From: CBDFHV01 sp965247705
GTDB lineage: Bacteria; Pseudomonadota; Alphaproteobacteria; Rhodospirillales; CAMCUA01
Direction of reading: 5' to 3'
Assembly: GCA_965247705.1 (NCBI GenBank)
Contig: CBDFHV010000047.1
Coordinates: 1 to 64,000, forward strand
Length of the DNA: 64,000 nucleotides
Shown: one piece after another, positions 1-8,042 of the stretch
Layout: each line of letters begins with the position of its first letter
Numbering within the stretch: position 1 is the first letter of the stretch
Position numbers and translations under genes: made by a program
The notes under the pieces: generated by a model
Told to the model about the DNA's origin: nothing
What the model saw: only the letters and a program-made list of their open reading frames with translations
Database searches by the model: none

Positions 1-8
1 GCACGCAA

Positions 9-650
9 TTGATGGTCCATGTCGTCGCCATGGTCAAAGCCAGCGGCGAGGAGACAGGCATTGAACGCCTCGACCCCCGCGTGATCGAGGCCATGGGCCA
101 AGTGCGCCGCCATGAGTTCGTGCCCGAGCACTTGCGCGTCCTGGCCTATCTGGATATGCCGCTGCCCCTGGGAGATGGGCAGAACATCTCGCAGCCGTTC
201 ATCATCGCCCTGATGTGCCACCTGGCCCGGGTCGAACCGGGGGATATCGTGTTCGAGACCGGCACCGGGGCCGGCTATCAAGCGGCCATCCTGGCGCGCC
301 TGGCCCGCCAGGTATTCAGCGTCGAATACATCGAACGACTCGCCGCTACCGCCCGCGACACCCTCGACCGGCTGGGCTACGAAAATGTTGAGGTGCGGGC
401 CGCCGACGGCTACTACGGCTGGCCGGACGGCGGCGCTTTCGACGCCATCATCGTGAAGGAAGCGGTGCATCACGTGCCCGAACCCCTGCTCTTCCAGCTC
501 AAGCCCGGCGGGCGGCTGGTGGTTCCCCTGGGCCCGCTGAAGGGGGTCCAGGAGCTGACCGTCATCGAAAAGGACAAGGACGGCCGTTTGCGCAGCCGCG
601 GCATCCTGCCGGTCCGCTTCGCGCCCCTCCAAGGGGGGGAACGCACCTGA
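9..650 (+). CDS. pcm: Protein-L-isoaspartate O-methyltransferase family protein
   Basis: This is a SAM-dependent methyltransferase of the PCMT family, which repairs isoaspartyl residues in damaged cytosolic proteins. The protein is about 213 aa, near the family's usual length. An N-terminal family region with RHEFVPEHLR and the DGQNISQPFI segment is followed by the SAM-binding glycine loop ETGTGAGYQAA at about residues 83-93. A later acidic motif (AADGYYGWPD) and KPGGRLVVPLG near the C-terminus also fit. TTG at 9 and ATG at 12 are possible starts, but the frame is open to the left edge of the window, so the true N-terminus may lie outside. Its stop is 23 bases before the native ATG of the diguanylate cyclase gene that the next insertion sequence interrupts, so the two genes were probably co-transcribed. 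Confidence 0.85.
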   Translation: MMVHVVAMVKASGEETGIERLDPRVIEAMGQVRRHEFVPEHLRVLAYLDMPLPLGDGQNISQPFIIALMCHLARVEPGDIVFETGTGAGYQAAILARLARQVFSVEYIERLAATARDTLDRLGYENVEVRAADGYYGWPDGGAFDAIIVKEAVHHVPEPLLFQLKPGGRLVVPLGPLKGVQELTVIEKDKDGRLRSRGILPVRFAPLQGGERT

Positions 651-696
651 CCGACGGCCGCGGGAACATCCCGATGGACGCTAGAGCACTTTCACT

Positions 697-1347
697 TTAA
701 TTTGGTTCATATCCTGAGTTTGCAAAATAGTTGGCGCATTCGTTTGGCCTGATGGTGTTGATGATATCTCCGATGGCGCGCCACAGGTCATCGATGGTTC
801 GCACGGCGGCTTTTCTGAGCATCGCCTTGAGCTTTGCGAAGAACTGTTCGATCGGATTGAAGTCGGGTGAGTAGGCCGGCAGATAGGCCAGTTTGGCGCC
901 CGCCGCCTCGATGGCCTCGCGTACGCCGGTGACTTTGTGTGAGGACAGGTTGTCCATGACGACGATGTCGCCTTGCGCCAGCGTCGGGACCAAACAACGT
1001 TCCACCCAGAGCCTGAAGATGGCGCCGTTCATCGGGCGATCAACGACGAACGGTGCGGCGATGCCATCGTGACGCAGCCCGGCAACGAAGGTCATCGTCT
1101 TCCAGTGGCCATGCGGCACGGCGGCGACCAGACGCTCGCCGCGCCGGCACCGCCCGCGAAGGCGCGCCATCTTGGTGTTGGCACCGGTCTCGTCGATGAA
1201 GACCAGCCGGGTCGGGTCGAGCGCCGGCTGTTGCGCGCGCCACAATCGCCGGTTCTCGGCGACGTCAGGACGTTCCTGCTCGGCTGCGTGCGCGGTTTTT
1301 TTTAAAGCTGATGCCGTGACGATGGAAGAAGTTCCACAATCCCCCAA
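697..1347 (-). CDS. IS630-family transposase, catalytic part (orfB frame)
   Basis: This frame carries the DDE catalytic core of the element A transposase. The first Asp is in LVFIDETGANTKM, the second in IVVMDNLSSHK, and the Glu in SPDFNPIEQFFAKLK. The frame has no convincing start of its own. It overlaps the helix-turn-helix frame (orfA) and is most likely reached by a +1 (or -2) frameshift on a run of eight A residues (minus strand, complement of 1296-1303). It ends with its stop 13 bases from the element end. The same frame is intact in the second copy at 60538-61188. Confidence 0.85.
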   Translation of the reverse strand: MGDCGTSSIVTASALKKTAHAAEQERPDVAENRRLWRAQQPALDPTRLVFIDETGANTKMARLRGRCRRGERLVAAVPHGHWKTMTFVAGLRHDGIAAPFVVDRPMNGAIFRLWVERCLVPTLAQGDIVVMDNLSSHKVTGVREAIEAAGAKLAYLPAYSPDFNPIEQFFAKLKAMLRKAAVRTIDDLWRAIGDIINTIRPNECANYFANSGYEPN

Positions 1348-1642
1348 TACTGCTCTTGACGCCCTTTTCCGAGTTCAACCGGGCAATGATCTCTTCAAGC
1401 GTGAGGTCCGGCGCCGCGTCGATCTGCGTCAACAACCAATCCTCATGAGGGTCAAGCTTCGAGCCCTTGGGTGCGCCCATCGCAGCCGCCTGAACGCTGC
1501 CCGTCTCCCGCCAGCGCCGAGCGTAGCGGATCGCCGAACTGACGCTGACGCCAAATCGCCTCGCCGCCTGGCGCCGCGAAGCCCCGCCATCAATCGCATC
1601 CACGATCCGTTGCCGAAGGTCTGCCGAGTAGGCTTTGCTCAT
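1265..1642 (-). CDS. IS630-family transposase, N-terminal DNA-binding part (orfA)
   Basis: This is the N-terminal helix-turn-helix half of the element A transposase, starting MSKAYSADLRQRIVDAIDGG. The segment RRQAARRFGVSVSSAIRYARRW is a typical homeodomain-like HTH. The ATG at 1642 is preceded by GGGAG on the minus strand. The frame ends shortly after the A8 run that should shift ribosomes into the catalytic frame. Unlike the second copy, this orfA has no indel, so copy 1 could still make a full transposase. It is read away from the interrupted diguanylate cyclase gene. Confidence 0.8.
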   Translation of the reverse strand: MSKAYSADLRQRIVDAIDGGASRRQAARRFGVSVSSAIRYARRWRETGSVQAAAMGAPKGSKLDPHEDWLLTQIDAAPDLTLEEIIARLNSEKGVKSSIGGLWNFFHRHGISFKKNRARSRAGTS

Positions 1643-1754
1643 CGGAAACTCCCTTTGCGAATCTATAACAAAGGGAATCAGAACAAGATCAGAATGGGAA
1701 TCCCCTTTCTGAATCATCCTTCAATGAAATTGCTCTAGCCCGGCGCCGACGGAC

Positions 1755-3083
1755 TTGCGGATCCTCCTGGTGGAGGACAACGTCCACGATGCGCGGGTTT
1801 TTCGGCGCGCCCTCGAACGGGGCGGCATGAATGCCGACGTCAAGCGGTTGACCCGGGCGGAAGACGCGATGGAGCTTCTGCTTCGGGAACCCGACCGGTT
1901 CGATATCGTCGTCACCGACTACAACCTGCCGGGCATGAATGGCCTCGACCTCTGTCGCGCCATCATCGCCGACGAGAACCGGGCGGCCTTGGTGCTGGTC
2001 ACCGGTTCGGGAACGGAACGTACCGCCGTCGAGGCCCTTCGCCTGGGGGTGGACAACTACATCATCAAGGACACCGGCGACGTGTTCATGATGCTGCTGC
2101 CGATCACCCTGATGGAGGTGATCCGCAAGCGGGTCGACCGGACCGCTCGTATGGAGGCGGAACGGGCCCTGCGGGAAAGCGAGGAACGGTTCCGGCAGCT
2201 CTACGAGCACGCGCCCAACGCCTACTGCGCCGTCGACATCGCGGACGGCTCGCTGATCATGTTCAACAACCGTCTATCCGAACTTCTCGGCTACGACCCG
2301 GAGGAGCTTCGGAAACTGCGGATATTCGATTTCTACGCGGACGCTCCGGAAGGCAAGGCGCGGGCGCGGGACATGTTCAAGGATTTTGGGGCCGGCCGGC
2401 CGATCGAGAACGCGGAATTGATCATGCGGCGCAAGGACGGCTCTCCCCTGTGGGTTCAGTTGTCGGTCAATCCGGTGTTCAACGAGGACGGCGAAGTGGT
2501 GGAAGGGCGGTCGATCATCACCGACATTACCGCCCTCAAGGCGGCCGAGGAGAAGATCCGTCACCTGGCCAGCCACGACTCCCTGACCAATCTGCCCAAC
2601 CGGGCGCTGATGATGGACCGGCTCACGGTGCATCTTGCCGCGGCGCAGCGGCACCGGACCAAGCTGGCGCTCCTGTTCACCGACCTCAATGGGTTCAAGC
2701 GCCTGAACGACACACTCGGCCACGACGCGGGGGACAAGGCGCTTTGCATCGTCGCCGAGAGGATGGCCGCCTGCGTGCGCAAGTCCGATACCGTGGCCCG
2801 CTACGGCGGCGACGAGTTTGCGGTGATCCTCGACGACATCGCCAGCGAGGCGGCGGCGCTGTTCACGGCGCACAAGCTGGTCGAGGCCATCACCGATCCG
2901 TTCGAGGTCCGGGGCGCCATGGCACGCCTCGGAATCGCGGTCGGCGTTGCCCTGCATCCGGAACATGGCGATACGCCCGACGACTTGTTGCACCAGGCGG
3001 ACGACGCCATGTATGAGGCCAAGGCCGCCGGCGGCGACAGCATCAGAGTCGCCCGGGAGATACGGGACCAACGGCAGCGGTAA
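1755..3083 (+). CDS. Response regulator diguanylate cyclase (REC-PAS-GGDEF), start region split by an IS
   Basis: A receiver domain (residues 1-120; phospho-acceptor Asp in VVTDYNLPG, conserved Lys in YIIKD) is followed by a PAS domain (about 140-260) and a GGDEF domain (about 270-435). The catalytic motif RYGGDEF is intact. An RxxD sequence (RKSD) lies exactly five residues upstream, the position of the product-inhibition I-site. It should make cyclic di-GMP in response to phosphorylation. The present frame can start only at the TTG at 1755. Removing the IS and one TA copy gives an ATG at 674 and the N-terminus MDASPAPTDLRILLVEDN, in frame. The insertion therefore removed the native start and leader. 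Expression would now need the weak TTG and a new promoter. Confidence 0.85.
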   Translation: MRILLVEDNVHDARVFRRALERGGMNADVKRLTRAEDAMELLLREPDRFDIVVTDYNLPGMNGLDLCRAIIADENRAALVLVTGSGTERTAVEALRLGVDNYIIKDTGDVFMMLLPITLMEVIRKRVDRTARMEAERALRESEERFRQLYEHAPNAYCAVDIADGSLIMFNNRLSELLGYDPEELRKLRIFDFYADAPEGKARARDMFKDFGAGRPIENAELIMRRKDGSPLWVQLSVNPVFNEDGEVVEGRSIITDITALKAAEEKIRHLASHDSLTNLPNRALMMDRLTVHLAAAQRHRTKLALLFTDLNGFKRLNDTLGHDAGDKALCIVAERMAACVRKSDTVARYGGDEFAVILDDIASEAAALFTAHKLVEAITDPFEVRGAMARLGIAVGVALHPEHGDTPDDLLHQADDAMYEAKAAGGDSIRVAREIRDQRQR

Positions 3084-3124
3084 CAACACCGACCGACTCG
3101 GTAACAGCATTGGGAGACGGGACC

Positions 3125-3595
3125 ATGGCCACGGCAACCTTCGGCGCGGGATGTTTCTGGGGCGTTGAGGCGGCGTTTCGCCAGGTTGGGGGCGTCACCG
3201 CCACGTCCGTCGGCTATTTGGGGGGGCACTTGGCGAACCCCACTTACCAAGACGTCTGTGGCGGCCGCACGGGCCACGCCGAAGTGGTGCAGGTCGAGTA
3301 CGACCCGGCCCGCGTATCCTACGAGGCCCTGCTGGACCTCTTCTGGGCCAGCCACGACCCCACGACCGCCAACCGTCAGGGTCCCGACGTCGGCAGCCAA
3401 TACCGCTCGGCCATCTTCTTCCATGACGCGGAACAGGAGCGCATCGCCGGCGAGTCCCTCGCCCGCCAAGCGGCCTCTGGCCGCCACCGCCGCTCCATCG
3501 TCACCGAGATCACCGGCGCCGGGGACTATTGGCTGGCCGAAGACTATCACCAGCAATATCTGGAAAAGCGGGGTGTGGCCCACGGCCACGGGTAG
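3125..3595 (+). CDS. msrA: Peptide-methionine (S)-S-oxide reductase MsrA
   Basis: MsrA reduces the S-epimer of methionine sulfoxide in proteins and free methionine, using a reactive cysteine recycled by thioredoxin. The catalytic motif GAGCFWGVE is at residues 6-14. Family signatures GHAEVVQVEYDP, SHDPTTANRQGPDVGSQYRS and YHQQYL are all present. The length (156 aa) is that of a compact MsrA. The ATG at 3125 gives the usual MATATFGAGCFWG start; a TTG at 3110 is possible but less likely. Only about 40 bases separate it from the diguanylate cyclase, so the two may share a transcript. Its last 49 bases overlap the end of the convergent threonine synthase-like gene. Confidence 0.95.
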   Translation: MATATFGAGCFWGVEAAFRQVGGVTATSVGYLGGHLANPTYQDVCGGRTGHAEVVQVEYDPARVSYEALLDLFWASHDPTTANRQGPDVGSQYRSAIFFHDAEQERIAGESLARQAASGRHRRSIVTEITGAGDYWLAEDYHQQYLEKRGVAHGHG

Positions 3596-4866
3596 CGGAC
3601 GCGGTGGCGGTGCGGCCGGTCAGCCCTGAGCACAGCCGCGACGACCGCATCCAGGTCTTCCAGCCGCCTTACCCGGGGCAGTGGCGGGCCTTCGCCGGGC
3701 AGCGCGTCCGGCCATTTGATCCCGGCACCGGTCAGCACGCAGACCACGGGGCCAACGGGCTTCGGGTCGTCTTCCAGGAATTGCGGCAGGCAGGCGACCG
3801 GCAGGGCGGACGCCGGTTCGACACAGAGGCCCTCCCGGCCCAGGTCCGCCACCGCCTTGCCGATGGCCTCGTCCGCAACCGACAGAGCGGTGCCGCCCGA
3901 CGCCCGGATGGCCCGCAAGGCGCCATCCGAAGCTATGGTCTCGGCGGCCGAGAAGGCAACGCTGTCAACGGGGGGCAGTTCCACCGCCCGCACGGCGCCC
4001 TTTTCCAGCGACACCCGCAGGGAATGGGCGCCCCGGGGCTGGCAGCCCACCATGCGGGGCACGTCCCCCGCCCAGCCCCAGGCGACCGCGTCCACGAAGC
4101 CCTTCCAGGCGCCGAAAAGACCGTTACCCCGGGCGCAGGGGAACAGCACGGCGCCCGGGGCTTGGTCCAGCTCCTCGACGATTTCCCAGGCGATGGCGCG
4201 GTAGCCCTCGACCCCATAGGGGTTCTGCACCGGGCGCTCCAGGAACAGGCCCACCGGGCAGACGTCATCCCGCGCCGCCAGGCGCTCGAACACCTCCTGG
4301 CGGATCGCCGGTTCGGTCTCGATCATGGTGGCGCCGTGGAGACGGGCCTGGGCCAGGATCGCCGGCGGCGTGCCCGGCAGACAGACGAACAGCAGATCCA
4401 ACCCCGCGGCGGCGGCATATGCGGCGGCGGAAACACCCAGGTTCCCGGTCGACGAGACGACCGCCCGTCGGTAGCCGAGATGGCGGGCCATGGCGATGGT
4501 GGCGGCCACGTAGCGGTCCTTGAAGGACCCTGTGGGGTTGACCCCCTCCACCTTGAAATACAGGCGCTCGAGCCCGAGCTCGGGCCCGATGAACCGGGAC
4601 GGCACCAGGGGCGTATCCCCCTCCCCCAGGGACACCCAGTCATCCGGGTTCGCCGGCGAGATCAGGTGGCGAAAGCGGGACATGCCCCGGGGCCCCGTCC
4701 GCAAGACCGATGGGGGCGGACTTGGAGCGGTCTCGAAGCGCGCCTGCAGGGCCGGCGGCCGGGCGCCGCCGCACCGGGGGGAACCCCGCCAGCGGGGCCC
4801 TATGGGCAGGCGTTCGCCGCATACCAGGCACTCGAGCCGCCAGTTCGTGGCCGGTCGCGCCGACAT
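3547..4866 (-). CDS. Threonine synthase-like PLP-dependent enzyme with N-terminal zinc-ribbon remnant
   Basis: This is a fold-type II PLP enzyme of the threonine synthase family (O-phosphohomoserine to threonine). The PLP lysine lies in NPTGSFKDRYVA, STGNLGVSAAA forms the substrate loop, and a Gly-rich phosphate-binding region follows. The N-terminus has CLVCGERLPIGPRW and a further Cys, as in the zinc-ribbon threonine synthases of bacteria and archaea, but the second CxxC is incomplete. About 439 aa. The ATG at 4866 is preceded by GGAGG at close spacing; a TTG seven codons upstream (4887) is the alternative. It is divergent from a threonine dehydratase-like gene 56 bases away and converges on msrA. 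It could also be a paralogue with another beta-replacement reaction. Confidence 0.75.
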   Translation of the reverse strand: MSARPATNWRLECLVCGERLPIGPRWRGSPRCGGARPPALQARFETAPSPPPSVLRTGPRGMSRFRHLISPANPDDWVSLGEGDTPLVPSRFIGPELGLERLYFKVEGVNPTGSFKDRYVAATIAMARHLGYRRAVVSSTGNLGVSAAAYAAAAGLDLLFVCLPGTPPAILAQARLHGATMIETEPAIRQEVFERLAARDDVCPVGLFLERPVQNPYGVEGYRAIAWEIVEELDQAPGAVLFPCARGNGLFGAWKGFVDAVAWGWAGDVPRMVGCQPRGAHSLRVSLEKGAVRAVELPPVDSVAFSAAETIASDGALRAIRASGGTALSVADEAIGKAVADLGREGLCVEPASALPVACLPQFLEDDPKPVGPVVCVLTGAGIKWPDALPGEGPPLPRVRRLEDLDAVVAAVLRADRPHRHRVRYPWPWATPRFSRYCW

Positions 4867-4922
4867 TTCCTCCGGTTCCCCCTTCAACTAAGGTTCCAGG
4901 GTTCAACCGCGGGGGACTTGCC

Positions 4923-5897
4923 GTGACGTCCTTGACCACCATGGCCGATATCGAACGGGCTCGTCAGGCGCTCCCCGATGGCATTCGGCGCACACCGGTG
5001 ATGCCGGTGGCGCCGGACTCGGGATGGGTGGGCCGGGAGCGGCTGTTCGTCAAGTGCGAAAACCTGCAAGTCACCGGCTCCTACAAGCCCCGGGCGGCCT
5101 TCACGGTGCTGGCCTCCCTCACCGACGCGCAGCGCAGCCGGGGCGTGGTCATGTCGTCTTCGGGGAACTTCGCGCAAGGTTTCGCCTGGGCCGGCCGCGA
5201 GGCGGGGGTGCCCATCACGGTCGTCATGATGGACCAGTCCAGCCCCTTCAAGGTCGCCGCCACCCGGGGCTACGGCGCCGAAGTCGTGTTCTGCGGCACC
5301 AGCGCCGCGAACCGCATGCCGACCGTTGAACGCCTGGCACGGGAACGGGGGCTGACCCCCATCGACGTGTTCGAGCATCCGCCGATCCCCGCCGGCCACG
5401 CCAGCATCGGTTTGGAGATCCTGGAGGACCACCCGGACGTCGAACGCATCCTGGTGCCCGTCTCCAGCGGCGGCCTGGCCGGGGGCATCGCCACGGCGGT
5501 CAAGCTCACCCGTCCCCAGGTCGAGGTGATCGGCGTGCAGCCCGACGGCGCCAACGCCACCTACCTGTCCTTGCGCGAGGGCGCGCCGGTGACCATCGAC
5601 CATTGGCAAAGCATGGCCGACGGGCTCGCCGCCCTGCGCCCGGGAGACTGGCCCTTCCGCCACCTTCAGGCCTACCTGGACGACATCGTGCAGGTGAGCG
5701 AGCAAGACATCGCCGATGCCTTCCGCGCCCTCCTGTTCCGGGCCAAGATCCTGGTCGAGCCGGCGGGCGCCGTCGCGCCGGCCGCCTTCCTTGGCGGCGC
5801 CGTACCCCGGGACAAGAACACGGTCGCCGTCATCTCCGGCGGCAACGTCGCCGAACCGGTGGTCCGGACCATGCTGGAGATGAGCGCCGAGGAATAA
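4923..5897 (+). CDS. Threonine/serine dehydratase-like PLP enzyme
   Basis: This 324-aa catalytic-domain-only member of the fold-type II PLP family resembles catabolic threonine ammonia-lyase or serine racemase. The PLP lysine is in VTGSYKPRAAF, SSSGNFAQGFAW is the Asn loop, and SSGGLAGGI is the phosphate-binding glycine loop. It lacks the C-terminal ACT-like regulatory domain of biosynthetic IlvA. The GTG at 4923 is chosen because GGGGGA lies seven bases upstream; an ATG at 4941 is possible. It faces away from the threonine synthase-like gene. Their divergent pairing suggests opposing use of threonine, but the substrate is not proven by sequence. Confidence 0.75.
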   Translation: MTSLTTMADIERARQALPDGIRRTPVMPVAPDSGWVGRERLFVKCENLQVTGSYKPRAAFTVLASLTDAQRSRGVVMSSSGNFAQGFAWAGREAGVPITVVMMDQSSPFKVAATRGYGAEVVFCGTSAANRMPTVERLARERGLTPIDVFEHPPIPAGHASIGLEILEDHPDVERILVPVSSGGLAGGIATAVKLTRPQVEVIGVQPDGANATYLSLREGAPVTIDHWQSMADGLAALRPGDWPFRHLQAYLDDIVQVSEQDIADAFRALLFRAKILVEPAGAVAPAAFLGGAVPRDKNTVAVISGGNVAEPVVRTMLEMSAEE

Positions 5898-6024
5898 TAC
5901 GGATTCCGCGTGATTCGTTCCCCCGCGGGCAATGTGCGCGTGGGACGGGGCGGACTCCATGTCCGAGGCGCGATGGGTCACCGGGACCAGCCCGGTGACG
6001 ACACTTTGAGGGTTGCCGCGGGCC

Positions 6025-7005
6025 CTATTCCGCGCCCTTGAAGGACTCCACCGCCGCCATCAGGGCCGCCCGGTAGGCGGGATGGTCGGCGGCGTGGCCG
6101 GCGTCGGGGATGACCTCGTAGCGGGCCTTGGGCCAGGCCCGGGCCAGTTCGTCGGCGTTCATGGTGGGGCAGATCATGTCGTAGCGGCCTTGGACGATGA
6201 CTCCCGGCAAATGAGCCATGCGGCCGATGTCCTCGATCAACTGGTTTTCCCGCAGGAAACAGCGGTGGGCGACGAAGTGGATCATGATCCGCGACATGGA
6301 AAGGGTGCGCTCCGTGGCCGTGTGGGCCGGTTCAGCGCGCGGATGCAGGCTGGTGATGTTGCTTTCGTAGTTCTTCAAGGCCACCGCCGCCGGCATGTGT
6401 ACCGCCGGGTCCGGGTTCATCAGCCGCCGATGGTAGGCGCCCAGCAGGTCGTCCCGTTCGGCCTCGGGAATGAAGTTGGCGAAGGCCCGCCAGTTTTCGG
6501 GAAAGAAAGTGCGGGTGCCCTTCAGCCACCACGCCATCTCGTGATCCCGACATAGCCAGATGCCGCGCACGATGATGCCGGTGCAGCGGTCGGGATGGGA
6601 CTGGGCATAGGCCAGGGCCAGGGTCGAGCCCCAGGAACCGCCGAAGACCAGCCAGCGGTCGATCCCCGCCGCCTCCCGCAACCGCTCGATGTCGGCCACC
6701 AGGTCCCAGGTGGTGTTGTCCTCGACCGAGGCCAGGGGCTGGGACCGTCCTGCCCCGCGCTGGTCGAACAGGACCAGCCGATAGTGGTCTGGGTCGAAGT
6801 AGCGACGCTGTTCGGGCCGAGCGCCGCTGCCCGGGCCCCCATGCAGGAACACTACCGGCTGACCCGTCGGATTGCCGCACCACTCCCAGAACAGCCGATG
6901 CCCGCCGCCGACGTCCAGCAAACCAGTCTCGTAGGGCTCGATCGGGGGATGGAACGGGGTCTCGCGGTTGCGCTGGTCAGACTTCGATGCGGTGGATTGA
7001 GGCAT
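6025..7005 (-). CDS. pip: Prolyl aminopeptidase (alpha/beta hydrolase, peptidase family S33)
   Basis: This enzyme removes N-terminal proline from peptides in the cytosol. S33 signatures are clear: HGGPGSG forms the oxyanion region, DQRGAGRS follows, the nucleophile elbow is FGGSWGS, and the acid and His lie in GRYDMICP and DAGHAAD. The length (326 aa) matches proteobacterial proline iminopeptidases. The ATG at 7005 is used because the family N-terminus (PFHPPIEPYETGLLDVG) begins soon after it; the frame extends upstream without family resemblance. It starts 19 bases after the sulfotransferase gene and is probably the last gene of a minus-strand operon. Confidence 0.9.
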   Translation of the reverse strand: MPQSTASKSDQRNRETPFHPPIEPYETGLLDVGGGHRLFWEWCGNPTGQPVVFLHGGPGSGARPEQRRYFDPDHYRLVLFDQRGAGRSQPLASVEDNTTWDLVADIERLREAAGIDRWLVFGGSWGSTLALAYAQSHPDRCTGIIVRGIWLCRDHEMAWWLKGTRTFFPENWRAFANFIPEAERDDLLGAYHRRLMNPDPAVHMPAAVALKNYESNITSLHPRAEPAHTATERTLSMSRIMIHFVAHRCFLRENQLIEDIGRMAHLPGVIVQGRYDMICPTMNADELARAWPKARYEVIPDAGHAADHPAYRAALMAAVESFKGAE

Positions 7006-7024
7006 TGTCGAGCATGTCTCTCGG

Positions 7025-8038
7025 TCAGTAGAAGCCCAAGAGGTCTGTCGTCTTGTCGGAATCGCGCCATACACCGTGGTCGCGCCGTTCCTTGCGGCGG
7101 CCCTCGTGCCAGTGTTTGTAGGCGATGGCTTTGTGATTGGACACGGTGTCGGATTCCAGGAACTTGCCGGCCTCCCGGGTTGTCAGGGTCTTGCCTGGCC
7201 CCTCGACGGGATAGTCCAGCTCGCGGAGCAGGTCGCCGATCAGGCCCTCCACCACGGCTCGGTCATCGGGGCGCAAGCGGGTCTTGTACATCTCGACGAA
7301 CTCGGTGGTGATGGGGCGCCCCGTCTTGGCGTGGACCGCCTCCTTTGACCACATGCGGGTCGAATCCGATTGGTGATGGGCCAGCATGCCGTCGGCGAAC
7401 GGTTCGCCGAGGAACGCGCAGACGCGCTCTAGGGTCTGGCGCGGCGCGGCGCAAAGGTCCTCGTAGCGTACGGTCAGGCACGTCTCGGGCCCAAGGGCGG
7501 CGGATTGATCCACGCAGGAACGGACGAAGTCCCGCCACATGAGGGCCGCCGCGTAGACCCCGTTGGGCCACAGGATGGAATCGGAGATGTCGATGGCCGA
7601 GTCGCGCCCGTCGCGCAGGATGTGGATGAACTTCACATCCGGATAGAGGTCCTTGATGTCGGCCATGTAGAAGCAGTCGCGGGGCGTCTTCTCGCCCCAT
7701 CGCGCCTTGCCGGTGGAGCGGGCGTAGAGCCGGTGCACCGCGGCGTAGAGCTCGGCGAACGTCGGCGCCCCCATCTCCTCGCGCACACCATCGACGAAAA
7801 GTTCGACCGGCCACGCCTTGAGGGTCGGCGTCTCCATCGCGTCCTCGATCAAGGCATCGAGGTTGGACCGCTGGTTCAGGTCCCCATAGCTGTAAAGGTA
7901 GGGGTATATGTAATGAAACAGCCAGCTGGGCGGCGGCACAGCCAGCCGCGGGTGGGTGTCGAGAATGAGGCGCAACAGGGTCGAGCCCGATCGGGGGCTG
8001 CAAACGATGAAGAAGGGGCGTTCGCCATTGGTCGTCAT
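7025..8038 (-). CDS. Sulfotransferase family protein
   Basis: A 337-aa PAPS-dependent sulfotransferase-like protein. The 5'-phosphosulfate loop is IVCSPRSGSTLLRLIL at residues 11-26. The 3'-phosphate region is IHILRDGRDSAIDISDS in the middle of the protein, with a following WRDFVRSC segment. No signal peptide or membrane segment is visible, so it is probably cytosolic. Its acceptor cannot be inferred. The gene begins four bases after the Ntn-hydrolase gene stop, and both lie downstream of a TRAP transporter. This suggests modification or breakdown of an imported small molecule. Confidence 0.8.
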   Translation of the reverse strand: MTTNGERPFFIVCSPRSGSTLLRLILDTHPRLAVPPPSWLFHYIYPYLYSYGDLNQRSNLDALIEDAMETPTLKAWPVELFVDGVREEMGAPTFAELYAAVHRLYARSTGKARWGEKTPRDCFYMADIKDLYPDVKFIHILRDGRDSAIDISDSILWPNGVYAAALMWRDFVRSCVDQSAALGPETCLTVRYEDLCAAPRQTLERVCAFLGEPFADGMLAHHQSDSTRMWSKEAVHAKTGRPITTEFVEMYKTRLRPDDRAVVEGLIGDLLRELDYPVEGPGKTLTTREAGKFLESDTVSNHKAIAYKHWHEGRRKERRDHGVWRDSDKTTDLLGFY

Positions 8039-8042
8039 GCCG

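Larger units (their letters stand above)
684..1735 (-). mobile_element. IS630-family insertion sequence, element A, copy 1
   Basis: This 1052-bp element is bounded by imperfect inverted repeats (AGAGCA-TTTCA at the left; the complement of TGAAATTGCTCT at the right). It is flanked by a duplicated TA inside a CTAG tetranucleotide (TA at 682-683 and 1736-1737). It encodes a two-frame DDE transposase on the minus strand. A second copy lies at 60152-61201 in the other orientation. This copy is inserted in codon 4 of the downstream REC-PAS-GGDEF gene: joining the flanks with one TA restores an in-frame ATG. Confidence 0.9.

Noticed and set aside
1172..1738. A 188-codon plus-strand frame across element A
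   Set aside because: Mirror of the transposase frames; no family features.
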